From JAIEOG01 sp964519985 (lineage in GTDB: Bacteria > Bdellovibrionota > FAC87 > UBA2466), in assembly GCA_964519985.1 (NCBI GenBank), contig CAZFMF010000001.1, positions 186,001 to 250,000 on the forward strand: a DNA stretch of 64,000 bases, read 5' to 3'. Below the pieces are notes generated by a model. The model did not search any database. It saw only the letters and a list, made by a program, of their open reading frames with translations, and was not told where the DNA came from. This document shows, one piece after another, positions 50,295 to 58,969 of the stretch. The translations under genes and the position numbers were made by a program. How positions within the stretch are numbered: the first letter of the stretch is position 1; every line of letters begins with the position of its first letter.

Positions 50295-51949
50295 ATGTCG
50301 CGGAACGTGATCGCCTTATTCTGTTCATAGCGCGCTTTAAGGCCACGGCGGATAGCTTTCATGCGTTCCTCCGAATAGCGCGCCGGATTGATGTAGACGA
50401 TCTCACCTTCCTGGGTGGGATACAGATCGTAGAGCATTCCGACCTCATAGAGGTCATGCTTTGTGATGGCACCGCTCTTTTCGTACTTTTGCAGTAAGGT
50501 CACGTTGAAGCGGCCATAAGTTTTGGCGGGCACAAAATCGCCGAGGGGGTCGGCGAAGTTTCTGCCCAAGTTGCGCAGCACGTAGCTTTTTCCATCCGCC
50601 GTTGGCACCGCGTATTCCACCCCGCGTTGGCGCTGGTTGAAAAAATCGACTTCAAAACCCAGGTAGGCACTTTTCTTGCCGGCGTCGACAGCCTGCTGCT
50701 GCATTCGGGCGGCGTGTTCGTAGGCCGTCTCGCGCATTCTTTCTACGGCGAGGGCTTCGATCCGTGCCAGCGTTTCTTTGGTATGCGCGATCGCTTTGGG
50801 TTTGCTCTGTACGACGCCGTCGTTAAAAAGCTGATGGCCTAAACCACCGCGGGCGGCGCGTTCCACGCGGGTGGCCGCGTCGGCCCACGGCCCGGTTCCA
50901 ATTTGCTGCTCGGCTTCAACCACCGCACCTGCCGCCATATACGCCGGCAAGCTTGCGATCTCGTCGCGGGCTTTCTTCATGTTTTCATCCGGCGTTTTTC
51001 CGGGCTGAGCGATGAGGTAGGCATTAGCGCGCAAACGCTCTAACGTTTCGCGGTTGGTGCTTAAGAAATTGCGACCGATGATCGTGTGGGTCGTGGCGTT
51101 GCGCAGTTCGGTGACGACATCATCCACTTCCTTGAGATGGGCTGCATCAGAAGTCGCCAAGACGCTGGGGCGCTTGGGATCGAGGGGGGAGATCAAGGCG
51201 TGGGTGCCGCGGGCGGTGGCAGGAAAACCGGCCCGATCGACAACCGCTTCGCGCGAAAGCAGATGCTTCGGCAATATCGGTTTGAGGGCGGAGAAAATGC
51301 GCTGATAAGCTGTCGAAGCTTGGGAGTTGCGCAAAACCCGCTGGAGGTCCGGTGCATTTCGCTCTTGATTCAATTGGTTTTCCAAGACGCGGACGCGTTC
51401 GGCGCTCAGAGCATGGGCGCGTTCCATTCCGTGCATGACGCGGTAGCGGCCATCGGATTCCGGAAGAATTTTCCAAAATGGCTTCAGCCCTTTTTCAGCG
51501 AGGCGCTCCGCGTAGATTTCGCCTTTGCGGCCTTTGAAGAGAAACGCAAAGGTCCCAATCCCCGGAAGGGTCTGCGTGACTTTACTCGTTTTCGGAATTT
51601 CGGTTCCGGGCGTCAAGGCCACATACTGGCCGTCTTTTAAAAGATGGGTCACCTCCGCCACCGGTTCCCCTTCATCATTTACAGAATAGATAACGAAGTA
51701 ACGGTAATCGCCGATGGTTTGCAGCACCCGTACTTTTCCATCGCCCTTATCGGGATAGGTGAAGTCGTCGTTGGTGACCGGTTGGGAAGGGATGCGCGCC
51801 GCTGGTTGCGATGGCGTGTAGGAATAGTACCCGTGCTTGCGGCTAAAGATCCTCGCCGACGCCTCGGTGGGCGCAAAGAAGATCGCCGTCATTGCGAGGA
51901 GCGTAGCGATCGGCCAGACGGCCCACGAATCTGTCTTTAAGCGGATCAT
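50282..51949 (-). CDS. secreted hypothetical protein, 555 aa
   Basis: Signal peptide ends near PTEASA (MIRLKTDSWAVWPIATLLAMTAIFF leading). Mature part is largely helical, with a segment EGEIVYINPARYSEERMKAIR near the C-terminus and FLSTNRETLERLRAN in the middle. No hydrolase signature seen. The 3' end overlaps the AraC-like gene by 13 bp, tail to tail. Confidence 0.7.
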   Translation of the reverse strand: MIRLKTDSWAVWPIATLLAMTAIFFAPTEASARIFSRKHGYYSYTPSQPAARIPSQPVTNDDFTYPDKGDGKVRVLQTIGDYRYFVIYSVNDEGEPVAEVTHLLKDGQYVALTPGTEIPKTSKVTQTLPGIGTFAFLFKGRKGEIYAERLAEKGLKPFWKILPESDGRYRVMHGMERAHALSAERVRVLENQLNQERNAPDLQRVLRNSQASTAYQRIFSALKPILPKHLLSREAVVDRAGFPATARGTHALISPLDPKRPSVLATSDAAHLKEVDDVVTELRNATTHTIIGRNFLSTNRETLERLRANAYLIAQPGKTPDENMKKARDEIASLPAYMAAGAVVEAEQQIGTGPWADAATRVERAARGGLGHQLFNDGVVQSKPKAIAHTKETLARIEALAVERMRETAYEHAARMQQQAVDAGKKSAYLGFEVDFFNQRQRGVEYAVPTADGKSYVLRNLGRNFADPLGDFVPAKTYGRFNVTLLQKYEKSGAITKHDLYEVGMLYDLYPTQEGEIVYINPARYSEERMKAIRRGLKARYEQNKAITFRDIQDI

Positions 51950-52072
51950 TCCGCGCTGTGAAAATGCAAGGCAAGGTCCAGAATTTCGGAGGAATTTCAG
52001 CGTAGCGCTAGAGCGTATTCAAGAAGGAGGCGCCGTAAAGCGTCACCGGTTTTTGGAGCTTGGGCGATTGAG

Positions 52073-52663
52073 TTAGTAACGACGCTTCATTAGGACGCCG
52101 AGCTGGTCGTCGGTCCGAGGGTAGCCAAAGCCAAGTTTCAATTCCCCATTGCTGACGTCAGCTTTCACCTCCCAAATGAGTGGTTTTGCATTGATGGACC
52201 CCATCGAAACAAACAGAAAGGGCCGGTTCGAATCAAGCTCGGGTTGAAAATCTTTCTTTCCCTTAATGAGACCGCGCTCGGAATGTGCTGTGTAGTCTCC
52301 GGAATTCGTTTCCATTCGCAACACAAATGTCGACTCGGAGTCGAATATTGTCTTGGGAACAGCGCTAAATTGAATCGTGGCCATTGGAGTTAGGCATGCA
52401 GAATCGGAGAAGGTCACCTGGCTAATCACCAAGACAGGTCCATCTTTGTCGAGCATCCACTTAACTGAGTTTGCGTAGCTGGCGTAGAAAACGTCCGGAA
52501 AAAGAATGCTGTCTACGAAACGCTTCGGCAAACAGCTTGTCTCCCACCCACCGGCAACCGCGGCTGACATCTCGGCCTCGCTGAGAGTTTTCTTCGGTTC
52601 TTCTTTCCCGCAGGCGGCGAGAACGAGGACGGACACTAGTAAGGCGGTCAAACGCGTTTTCAT
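52073..52663 (-). CDS. lipoprotein, 196 aa
   Basis: MKTRLTALLVSVLVLAAC gives a lipobox with Cys at 18. The mature part has two more Cys and beta character (DSESTFVLRMETNSGDYT). No recognised family. Single-gene unit. Confidence 0.75.
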   Translation of the reverse strand: MKTRLTALLVSVLVLAACGKEEPKKTLSEAEMSAAVAGGWETSCLPKRFVDSILFPDVFYASYANSVKWMLDKDGPVLVISQVTFSDSACLTPMATIQFSAVPKTIFDSESTFVLRMETNSGDYTAHSERGLIKGKKDFQPELDSNRPFLFVSMGSINAKPLIWEVKADVSNGELKLGFGYPRTDDQLGVLMKRRY

Positions 52664-52849
52664 AAGATGCGCTTATAACACAAATGACGCAGTGAATCAA
52701 CATAAAATGAGATGGAAATCAATACGATAGGTGTCGCAAAACGGCATTCAAAGTTCAAACGGGAAGACTGGGTAGCTCGTTCTTAGGAACTGGACTTCCG
52801 GCTTCGCTTTATGCGATTACCTGCGCGGATTAGGTTTTGGAGAACTTTT

Positions 52850-53416
52850 GTGACCGATATTTCGATTCAACTCTATCGCGGGATGCCTGCACCCAAAGTG
52901 GTGCAGGAAGCCGTTTTGAAGATCCAGCGCGAGTTTATTGTGACCCGCGACAGCCAGATCCCGGAAGTCGGCTTTTTGATCAGTCAATGGACGCTCGAAG
53001 AATTTGAAGGGCTGCTGCGAAACGGCGCTACCTTAATTGCGGCCCGGAAAGAAGACTCCGTTGTAGGGTATGCGCTGCTGGCCGGCAGCGACGAGTTTCA
53101 GAGTTACCTTTCCGACACCTGTCGCTATTTTGCCGACAAGAACGACAAGGGGCACCTAGGATCGCTTTACCTCTATCAAATTGCGACAAGCAAAGTGGCC
53201 ATCGGTAAAGGCGTGGGAAAGGCGATGCTGATGACTGCGAAAGATTTGGCGGGCCAGAAGGGTCTGTTTACGGACGTCTTGGCGAAACCGGTGAACAACC
53301 AAAGTAGCTTGGCGTTCTTCAAACGCAGCGGCTTCTATGAAATTGGAACGCTCTATCTCTCTTCCTACCGAGATTTTGGGGCGCTTGAGTCGAAGGTACT
53401 CCAATGGACACCTTAA
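52850..53416 (+). CDS. GNAT family N-acetyltransferase, 188 aa
   Basis: GTG 52850 is preceded by GGAGA at proper spacing; the in-frame ATG 52811 lacks one. Contains LGSLYLYQIATSKVAIGKGVGKAMLMTAKDLA (the acetyl-CoA R/QxxGxG/A-like motif A: VAIGKGVGKA) and later AKPVNNQSSLAFFKRSGFYEIG, the GNAT motif B. Its stop overlaps the histidine kinase start by 13 bp, so they are co-translated. Confidence 0.85.
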   Translation: MTDISIQLYRGMPAPKVVQEAVLKIQREFIVTRDSQIPEVGFLISQWTLEEFEGLLRNGATLIAARKEDSVVGYALLAGSDEFQSYLSDTCRYFADKNDKGHLGSLYLYQIATSKVAIGKGVGKAMLMTAKDLAGQKGLFTDVLAKPVNNQSSLAFFKRSGFYEIGTLYLSSYRDFGALESKVLQWTP

Positions 53417-55524
53417 GGTACTCAGGTCTTCTCGCCTTCGGGATTCTTACGATGGTCGCCGTCATGGCCGTGGAGAACGGGCTCCATACGGGCGGCATCG
53501 TCATCGGGTCGTTTGAACTCTTGATCGAGTTTGTGGCCTTTTTGGTCCTGCTTTTCGATCCTCGATTCCAGGGCGCTCCATTTCGTTCCCGCGGCTTGTT
53601 GATGGTCTATTTCGGGGCGATATTTTTTGCCGACGTAAATTATATTCGCCACTTCTTTGTAAACGGCCAAACATCGGCGGGAACGACCGCTGCGCTACTA
53701 ACTAAAATCCCCTATTCCGTCGGCTTTTCCGCCGGCATTGCGGCCATCGCACTCGCCGCAAACCCGAGGAAGCTTGTCACGTCATGGCCTTTTCTCGCTG
53801 CGTTTGCGCTCGTGGTACCCATTTCGTTTCGATTTATCTTTCTTCCGTACCTCCAACAACTCAGTCCGAATGCTTCGACGCTGGTGCACATATTTGAAGC
53901 GGCGGATATCACCTCGCTCTCGCTCTTACTTTTGGTGTCCCTGACCTCATTTCTGTCGGCGCGAACTTTGTTTTGGACTCTGTTTAGCACCGGCGCGGCC
54001 ACACTGGTTCTGGGTGACTGGGCGTTGAGGAGCGAAACTCTGCTCTCCGGAAAAACGGCCTTCGGCGTTTACGAGTTTCTTTGGGGGTTGGGAGTATTTT
54101 GTTCCGCCGTCCCCATTCTGGCCGGACGAACAATTCCTTCCACGATTGAGCGGTTTCAAGGTCGAAGTCTGCTAAATAGTTTCCGTCTTACGTCGCTTTG
54201 CTTGAGTCTTATTCCCTTAGTCTTTCTCTGTTTGGCGAATGAGAGCTCCATCCATTCCATCAAGGTGTTTGCGGTTGGTATTCCCATCGTTCTGATCTTT
54301 TCGGCCCTAACGTCCCACTACTATCTGGATCGCATCTCCTTTTTTTCGGCAACCTTGGGGGACCTATTGTCGGAACCCAGTTCAGCGCCGGCGGAAACGC
54401 GGCGAGGCATTCCGTTGGAACTTCGCGAGACCTTCGACCGCGTGGCGTTGGAAACCGACAATAAACGCAAAGCACATCTCGAATTGCAGGCGGCAAGCGT
54501 TCGCGAAGAAATCGCCCTCAAATTTGCGCACGACATTCGCTCACCGCTCTCCGCGCTTCAATGTGTGCTTTCTTCCTGCGAACTTCCGGCGGCAGCCCAA
54601 CGAGTGACAAAGGGGGCTATTGGCCGCATCCATGAGATCGCCGGGCAGGTTCTGGATCTAAACCGAGCGGATGCCGGTACCCTTTCGGCCGAGCACCTTC
54701 CTTTGCTCTGCGAGCAAATTGCGGAGGAGAAGCGCGCGCAACTGGATGAAAGGTCGGTCACCCTGAGCTGCGATTACCCCGGCGAGGCGTTCGATTCTTT
54801 TGTCTTGGTAGAGCGCCTGGAGTTTCGACGGGCGCTGTCCAATATATTGGACAACGCGATTGAAGCTGTCTCCGGTAGCGGAGATATTCTGCTAAAGGTT
54901 CATACTTCCCACGATACGGTTTGTTTGGAGACGCGTGACACGGGTCGAGGTATTCCGAGTTCGGTTCAACCGTTTTTGACGCAAAAGGGTTTCACGTACG
55001 GGAAGAAGAAGGGCAACGGCCTTGGTCTGTATTCCAGCCGCACCGCCATCGAAAGCTGGGTTGGGAGCTTGCGGATCCAATCGGTGGAGGGGAGTGGAAC
55101 GACGGTCCAAATCACTCTCCCGCGTCACGCCTCACCCAAATGGGCGACTTCGAAGCTCGCTTTTGACCCGAAGAAGCGAATCGTCGTTATCGATGATGAA
55201 CCGGCTTTCGCCCTCGCTTGGTCGGAGCGACTCGGAACTTCCAGTGACCGCGAAACCCCAACGTTAGAGTACTTTGATTCTCCGGAAGGCGCGGGAGCGT
55301 GGCTTTCGACTCGGAACCCATCCGACTTTTTCTTCTTGGTCGATCAACACTTCGGTAATTCGTCTCTGACCGGACTCGATTTCATTGAACGGAACCAGCT
55401 CAGCGCCAGTGCGATCTTGGTAACGGCAAACACGGAAGATGCCGCAGTTCGGGATCGTTGTACTGAGCTAAATGTAGGTTGCATCCCCAAAGAACTTATC
55501 GGCCGAATTCCGATCTCGCACTGA
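53404..55524 (+). CDS. hybrid sensor histidine kinase with C-terminal receiver, 706 aa
   Basis: About eight hydrophobic helices occupy residues 1-310, then a coiled linker, HisKA with His376 (FAHDIRSPLSAL), HATPase with NILDNAIEAVSG and DTGRGIPS and GNGLGLYSS, and a C-terminal receiver (about 595-706): VVIDDEP, Asp647 in FLVDQHFGNSSLTGLDFIE, VTA switch, Lys in CIPKE. No Pro follows Asp647, unlike CheY. The overlap with the GNAT gene suggests a functional link. A similar kinase is at 58953. Confidence 0.92.
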   Translation: MDTLRYSGLLAFGILTMVAVMAVENGLHTGGIVIGSFELLIEFVAFLVLLFDPRFQGAPFRSRGLLMVYFGAIFFADVNYIRHFFVNGQTSAGTTAALLTKIPYSVGFSAGIAAIALAANPRKLVTSWPFLAAFALVVPISFRFIFLPYLQQLSPNASTLVHIFEAADITSLSLLLLVSLTSFLSARTLFWTLFSTGAATLVLGDWALRSETLLSGKTAFGVYEFLWGLGVFCSAVPILAGRTIPSTIERFQGRSLLNSFRLTSLCLSLIPLVFLCLANESSIHSIKVFAVGIPIVLIFSALTSHYYLDRISFFSATLGDLLSEPSSAPAETRRGIPLELRETFDRVALETDNKRKAHLELQAASVREEIALKFAHDIRSPLSALQCVLSSCELPAAAQRVTKGAIGRIHEIAGQVLDLNRADAGTLSAEHLPLLCEQIAEEKRAQLDERSVTLSCDYPGEAFDSFVLVERLEFRRALSNILDNAIEAVSGSGDILLKVHTSHDTVCLETRDTGRGIPSSVQPFLTQKGFTYGKKKGNGLGLYSSRTAIESWVGSLRIQSVEGSGTTVQITLPRHASPKWATSKLAFDPKKRIVVIDDEPAFALAWSERLGTSSDRETPTLEYFDSPEGAGAWLSTRNPSDFFFLVDQHFGNSSLTGLDFIERNQLSASAILVTANTEDAAVRDRCTELNVGCIPKELIGRIPISH

Positions 55525-55557
55525 ATGTTTAGTTGAGGATTTTGTCAGTAAAGAACT

Positions 55558-56724
55558 CTATCGCTTTACCAACACTAATTTTCCGTCGGTGTGATCCACT
55601 TCGTACTTGAATTGGGAGAGGAAACTAAGACCCAAGAGCCCTTCAGTCCCGAGCGATTGGTCAATTATTGCTACCAGGACTTTCTTCGCCGTAAGGCCAT
55701 TGACTTCGATTGAATCGACCGTAGTGAGCCATCCTGATACTAGGCCATTAGCCGTCTGAAGGGTGACCGGCAACAGGGGCTTCCAATAGATGCCAAGCCT
55801 TCGCGCCATTTCCGGAGTGATGGTTACGTAGGTTGCGCCGGTATCTACCACGAAGTCTGCCGAGTGGGTTCCATTCACCGTCGCGCGGGCAGCGATGCTG
55901 CTAGACCCGGGCCTGAACAGCACTACCGCTTTGCTATCCGACTTCACACGCTTTGAACCAGGACAATGTCCCTGTTCACTCAGAGCCTCGACGCGTTTGA
56001 AGATCGCTTCGGCATTGGACGCATCCGAGTAGCGCCCTAGGACCTTCTGCAGTGCTGCCGCTGCTTTGCAGGGCTGGTTTATTCGCTCGTATGCTGAGGC
56101 AAGGTTCAGTGGAACATCGCCAAGGTTCGGTTGAAGTTTTAGGGACTTTTCATAGTCCTCAACAGCTTTGTCCCAATGTCCCATGGTTTCGTAGACCAAA
56201 CCCCTCCATGCCCAATAGTTATATTCGGTTGGGGTGGCTTCGATAAGCTTGGTTACTTCGAGGATTGCTTCAGCCGGCTTGCCCATTGCTTTGAGAGCTT
56301 CGAATCGTGCCGCCGTCAGCTCATCCGCTTGTCCGCAGTTCTTTGAGAAGCGGTCGGTTTCGTCGATGATCTCTTGATTGGCGCCTGCGCGAAAAAGCGT
56401 GTGGGCGAGCCGGATCGCGGATTGTCGATCGCATGGATTGCCTTTTAAGGACGCTCGGTGCTTGGCTATTTCGGATCGGTGTTTGCCGTAATCCAGTACG
56501 CTGGTGGAAATGCTTGGCCCAAAAATAAGGAAACCAAAAAGCGAAAAAGACAAAGCAGCGATTCCGGAAATCAGGCCCCATTTGTTACGCGTTTCCAGTC
56601 GGCAGGATTGGCAGGACCGACTGACCCGATGACAGGAATCGCATAAAGGGCTTGTGCAGTGCTGGCACTCTCCCGTTGCTTCAGCAAAAGGGTGAATACT
56701 GCATTTTCCGAAATCGATTGCCAT
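55558..56724 (-). CDS. zinc-binding, TPR and retropepsin-like aspartic protease membrane protein, 388 aa
   Basis: The N-terminus has a B-box-like Cys/His cluster (C8, H11, C20, C23, C28, C31, and a later CQSC). A membrane helix follows at about 50-72, then TPR-like helices (about 100-245; e.g. WAWRGLVYETMGHWDKAVEDYEKSL). The C-terminus is a single-domain retropepsin fold: FVVDTGATYVTITPE with active-site Asp294, and a second block GLLGLSFLSQFKYEV. Such single Asp-Thr-Gly domains act as dimers. Probably a cytoplasm-to-periplasm sensor or proteolytic device. Confidence 0.85.
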   Translation of the reverse strand: MAIDFGKCSIHPFAEATGECQHCTSPLCDSCHRVSRSCQSCRLETRNKWGLISGIAALSFSLFGFLIFGPSISTSVLDYGKHRSEIAKHRASLKGNPCDRQSAIRLAHTLFRAGANQEIIDETDRFSKNCGQADELTAARFEALKAMGKPAEAILEVTKLIEATPTEYNYWAWRGLVYETMGHWDKAVEDYEKSLKLQPNLGDVPLNLASAYERINQPCKAAAALQKVLGRYSDASNAEAIFKRVEALSEQGHCPGSKRVKSDSKAVVLFRPGSSSIAARATVNGTHSADFVVDTGATYVTITPEMARRLGIYWKPLLPVTLQTANGLVSGWLTTVDSIEVNGLTAKKVLVAIIDQSLGTEGLLGLSFLSQFKYEVDHTDGKLVLVKR

Positions 56725-57026
56725 CTAAAATCCCGCAATTCCGTTCGCGGCAAGTAGTTGTGCATGCCGGTCCGCACTGGCCATGAGCAATAAAAATGCC
56801 ATCAGTACGTAAGGCTATTCCGCGCAAGAGCCCCTGTTGCAGGGCGCTTTTCCGTTACAGTAAAAGGGCAGGGTGACAAGTTTTGGCACATGTGAGCGCT
56901 AAAATTGAATCCGCCACGATTTAGAGCAATTTCAGCGAGGTGTGGAAGCGTGGGGATTGTGACTTCAACCCATTTATTAGTCAGATTCTGTTGGCGGATC
57001 GAGCGCTGTATCGAGGTCGATATCCG
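56725..57026. other. 302-bp intergenic stretch
   Basis: No gene. At 56829-56848 a stem of AGCCCCTG and CAGGGCGCT with loop TTG, followed by TTTT in plus direction, may end the minus-strand operon (reverse strand: AGCGCCCTG-caa-CAGGGGCT). The remainder is featureless to me. Confidence 0.35.
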
Positions 57027-57905
57027 TCATTCCGACGGCGATCCTTGCTTCCTGGCCAAGTCCAGATAGACGCAGTAACCCACCAAGAACAGAACCAGCG
57101 AAATGTTCGCTAAGTAGAGGACCGATGGAAACCACCCGAAGAGAAAATACTCCGCCGGCAGAATGAGAAAAGCTGTCAGCAGAGTTGGATACTCTGCCAA
57201 CCCCACTGGCAGGAGACGATACCTGTAGATGCTAGCCGTATAGAGTCCGAAAATCAGAAGACCGCATATCGCCTCCAGTGCAAATTCGGGCCCCGTAGCC
57301 GCAAGAGGCATTTCGAGTTGGAGACCCCATACTGCTCCCACCATCACGCAGGCTAAAGCGGGCGTAGCTACCACGACAAAAGGACTCTCCTTAATGGTGC
57401 TGTGTCTTAGCATGATGTAGCTCGCCGCGACCGTGAGAGTCGACAACAGTAAGAATAGATAGCCGAGCAGACTTTCATTTGGAGCGCGGCTGAAAAATGC
57501 GAATGCCACCATCGCCAAGAAGGCACTTGATGCAAAGAAGTACTGTTTCCTAGAGAACACGTTTCCAAGTAGCGGTCCGATCAGGATAAGAAGGGGAATA
57601 TAGGCCTTGGAAATGATCGAAATGGAAGTCGCATTGAGAAGCTTGAAGGCCTGTGTGGCAAAAGCCCACGCCGCGCCATCGAGTAATAAGCGAACAGTTT
57701 GGTAGCGATACGAATTTACGTGAAGCGACGTGCCCCTCGTCAGCGCCTGGAACAAAGCAATGAAGAATGCCGTGCCACCCGCAAACAATAGTAGATGGGC
57801 CACCGGAATTCCCTGCACGAGCAAAAAGCGGGAAACAATGTCTTTGGAGGCAACGATCACAGTGAATCCAATGAACGTGACGAAGTACAGGAATCGCTGG
57901 TTCAT
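57027..57905 (-). CDS. EamA/DMT-like transporter, 292 aa
   Basis: About ten hydrophobic segments in two repeats of five (e.g. FIGFTVIVASKDIVSRFLL; SISIISKAYIPLLILIG; LFLLLSTLTVAASYIML), fitting the drug/metabolite transporter (EamA) fold of inner-membrane exporters. Its ATG overlaps the stop of the aminotransferase gene (ATGA). As the last gene of the operon it could export the product. Confidence 0.78.
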   Translation of the reverse strand: MNQRFLYFVTFIGFTVIVASKDIVSRFLLVQGIPVAHLLLFAGGTAFFIALFQALTRGTSLHVNSYRYQTVRLLLDGAAWAFATQAFKLLNATSISIISKAYIPLLILIGPLLGNVFSRKQYFFASSAFLAMVAFAFFSRAPNESLLGYLFLLLSTLTVAASYIMLRHSTIKESPFVVVATPALACVMVGAVWGLQLEMPLAATGPEFALEAICGLLIFGLYTASIYRYRLLPVGLAEYPTLLTAFLILPAEYFLFGWFPSVLYLANISLVLFLVGYCVYLDLARKQGSPSE

Positions 57906-58969
57906 TCCTTAGTCTCAAAGCTTGCGAGTGCCTTCAAGACCCGGTCGTTTTCTTCTGCTGAACGAAGAGAAAACCGAAGAGCCCCAGGTGCTACGGAGGC
58001 GCAGTCGTTCAAGAATATTTTGGCTTGGGCGAGGCGTTCGTGCGCTCGAGCTCCAAGACCGTGGCGAAAGAGGATAAAATTGGTTTGCGAGGGGTAGACC
58101 TTCTCGACGCCGGGCATCTTTTCCAATTCTCCCATGACCCGACTACGCTCGCTTCCAATCTCCCGGATATATTGAGTGGAATGTGCCGGATTTGCAATTC
58201 GCTCCAGGAGCACTTGCTCGGCCATCGATGACGTACCGAATGGTCCTTGAAGAGTTCGAAATGCGCGAATGAGCGACGTCTCGGCGATCATGCACCCTAC
58301 GCGGGCCCCTGCTAGTCCCCAGGACTTTGAAAAGCTTTTTAACACCACAAGGTTGGGAAAGTTCTTTATTTCACGAGCGACAGAGAACTGTGGACAGAAA
58401 TCCGCATATGCTTCGTCTACGACGACGAGCCCTGAAAATCGAGGCAAAAACTCCCGTAGGACTCCGATCGGAAATGGAATTCCCGTGGGACTATTGGGCT
58501 GACACACAAATGCAAGCTTCGCTCCGCTGGAAACAAGGGCATCGACCGGCAGCTGGTCGAGTTCCAGTCCGCCTAAGGTCAGTTCCACCATCTCGATTCC
58601 GGAAATACGAGACCAATACTTGTACATGGGAAACGTAGGGCCTGCGATTACCGCCTTTTCGAGCCCTGGTCGGAGGCAGGCGCGAAGACTCAAGTCGATT
58701 CCCTCTGACGAGCCTCTGATTACGAGCAGGTTGTCGGGACCAATCCCAGACTCCGGAACTAACCTGTCTGCTAACTTGGTCCGGAGGTTCAGCAACTCAC
58801 AGGATGGATAATTGGCCATGGGACCGGCGCTCTGGTCGATGTTGGAGGCGAAGTCGACGCATCCCTCCTCCACGGCGCGCTCTCGCGCGATAAGGAAAGC
58901 GGGTTCAGGAGTCGAAACGAGTTCCGCTCGCAAAAACTTTTGCGCCACAGTCTTAGGCATGTGCGACAT
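57902..58969 (-). CDS. HisC-like class I/II PLP aminotransferase, 355 aa
   Basis: PLP-fold residues seen: NSPTG (Asn159), DEAYADF (Asp185, Tyr188), SFSKSWGLAGARVG with Schiff-base Lys215, and a late RFSLRS Arg. Length and VCQPNSPTGIP are typical of histidinol-phosphate aminotransferase-like enzymes, but no other his genes are near, so a role in a special amine or amino acid pathway is more likely. Its start overlaps the kinase stop by 17 bp (or 8 bp from Met4). Confidence 0.9.
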   Translation of the reverse strand: MSHMPKTVAQKFLRAELVSTPEPAFLIARERAVEEGCVDFASNIDQSAGPMANYPSCELLNLRTKLADRLVPESGIGPDNLLVIRGSSEGIDLSLRACLRPGLEKAVIAGPTFPMYKYWSRISGIEMVELTLGGLELDQLPVDALVSSGAKLAFVCQPNSPTGIPFPIGVLREFLPRFSGLVVVDEAYADFCPQFSVAREIKNFPNLVVLKSFSKSWGLAGARVGCMIAETSLIRAFRTLQGPFGTSSMAEQVLLERIANPAHSTQYIREIGSERSRVMGELEKMPGVEKVYPSQTNFILFRHGLGARAHERLAQAKIFLNDCASVAPGALRFSLRSAEENDRVLKALASFETKE

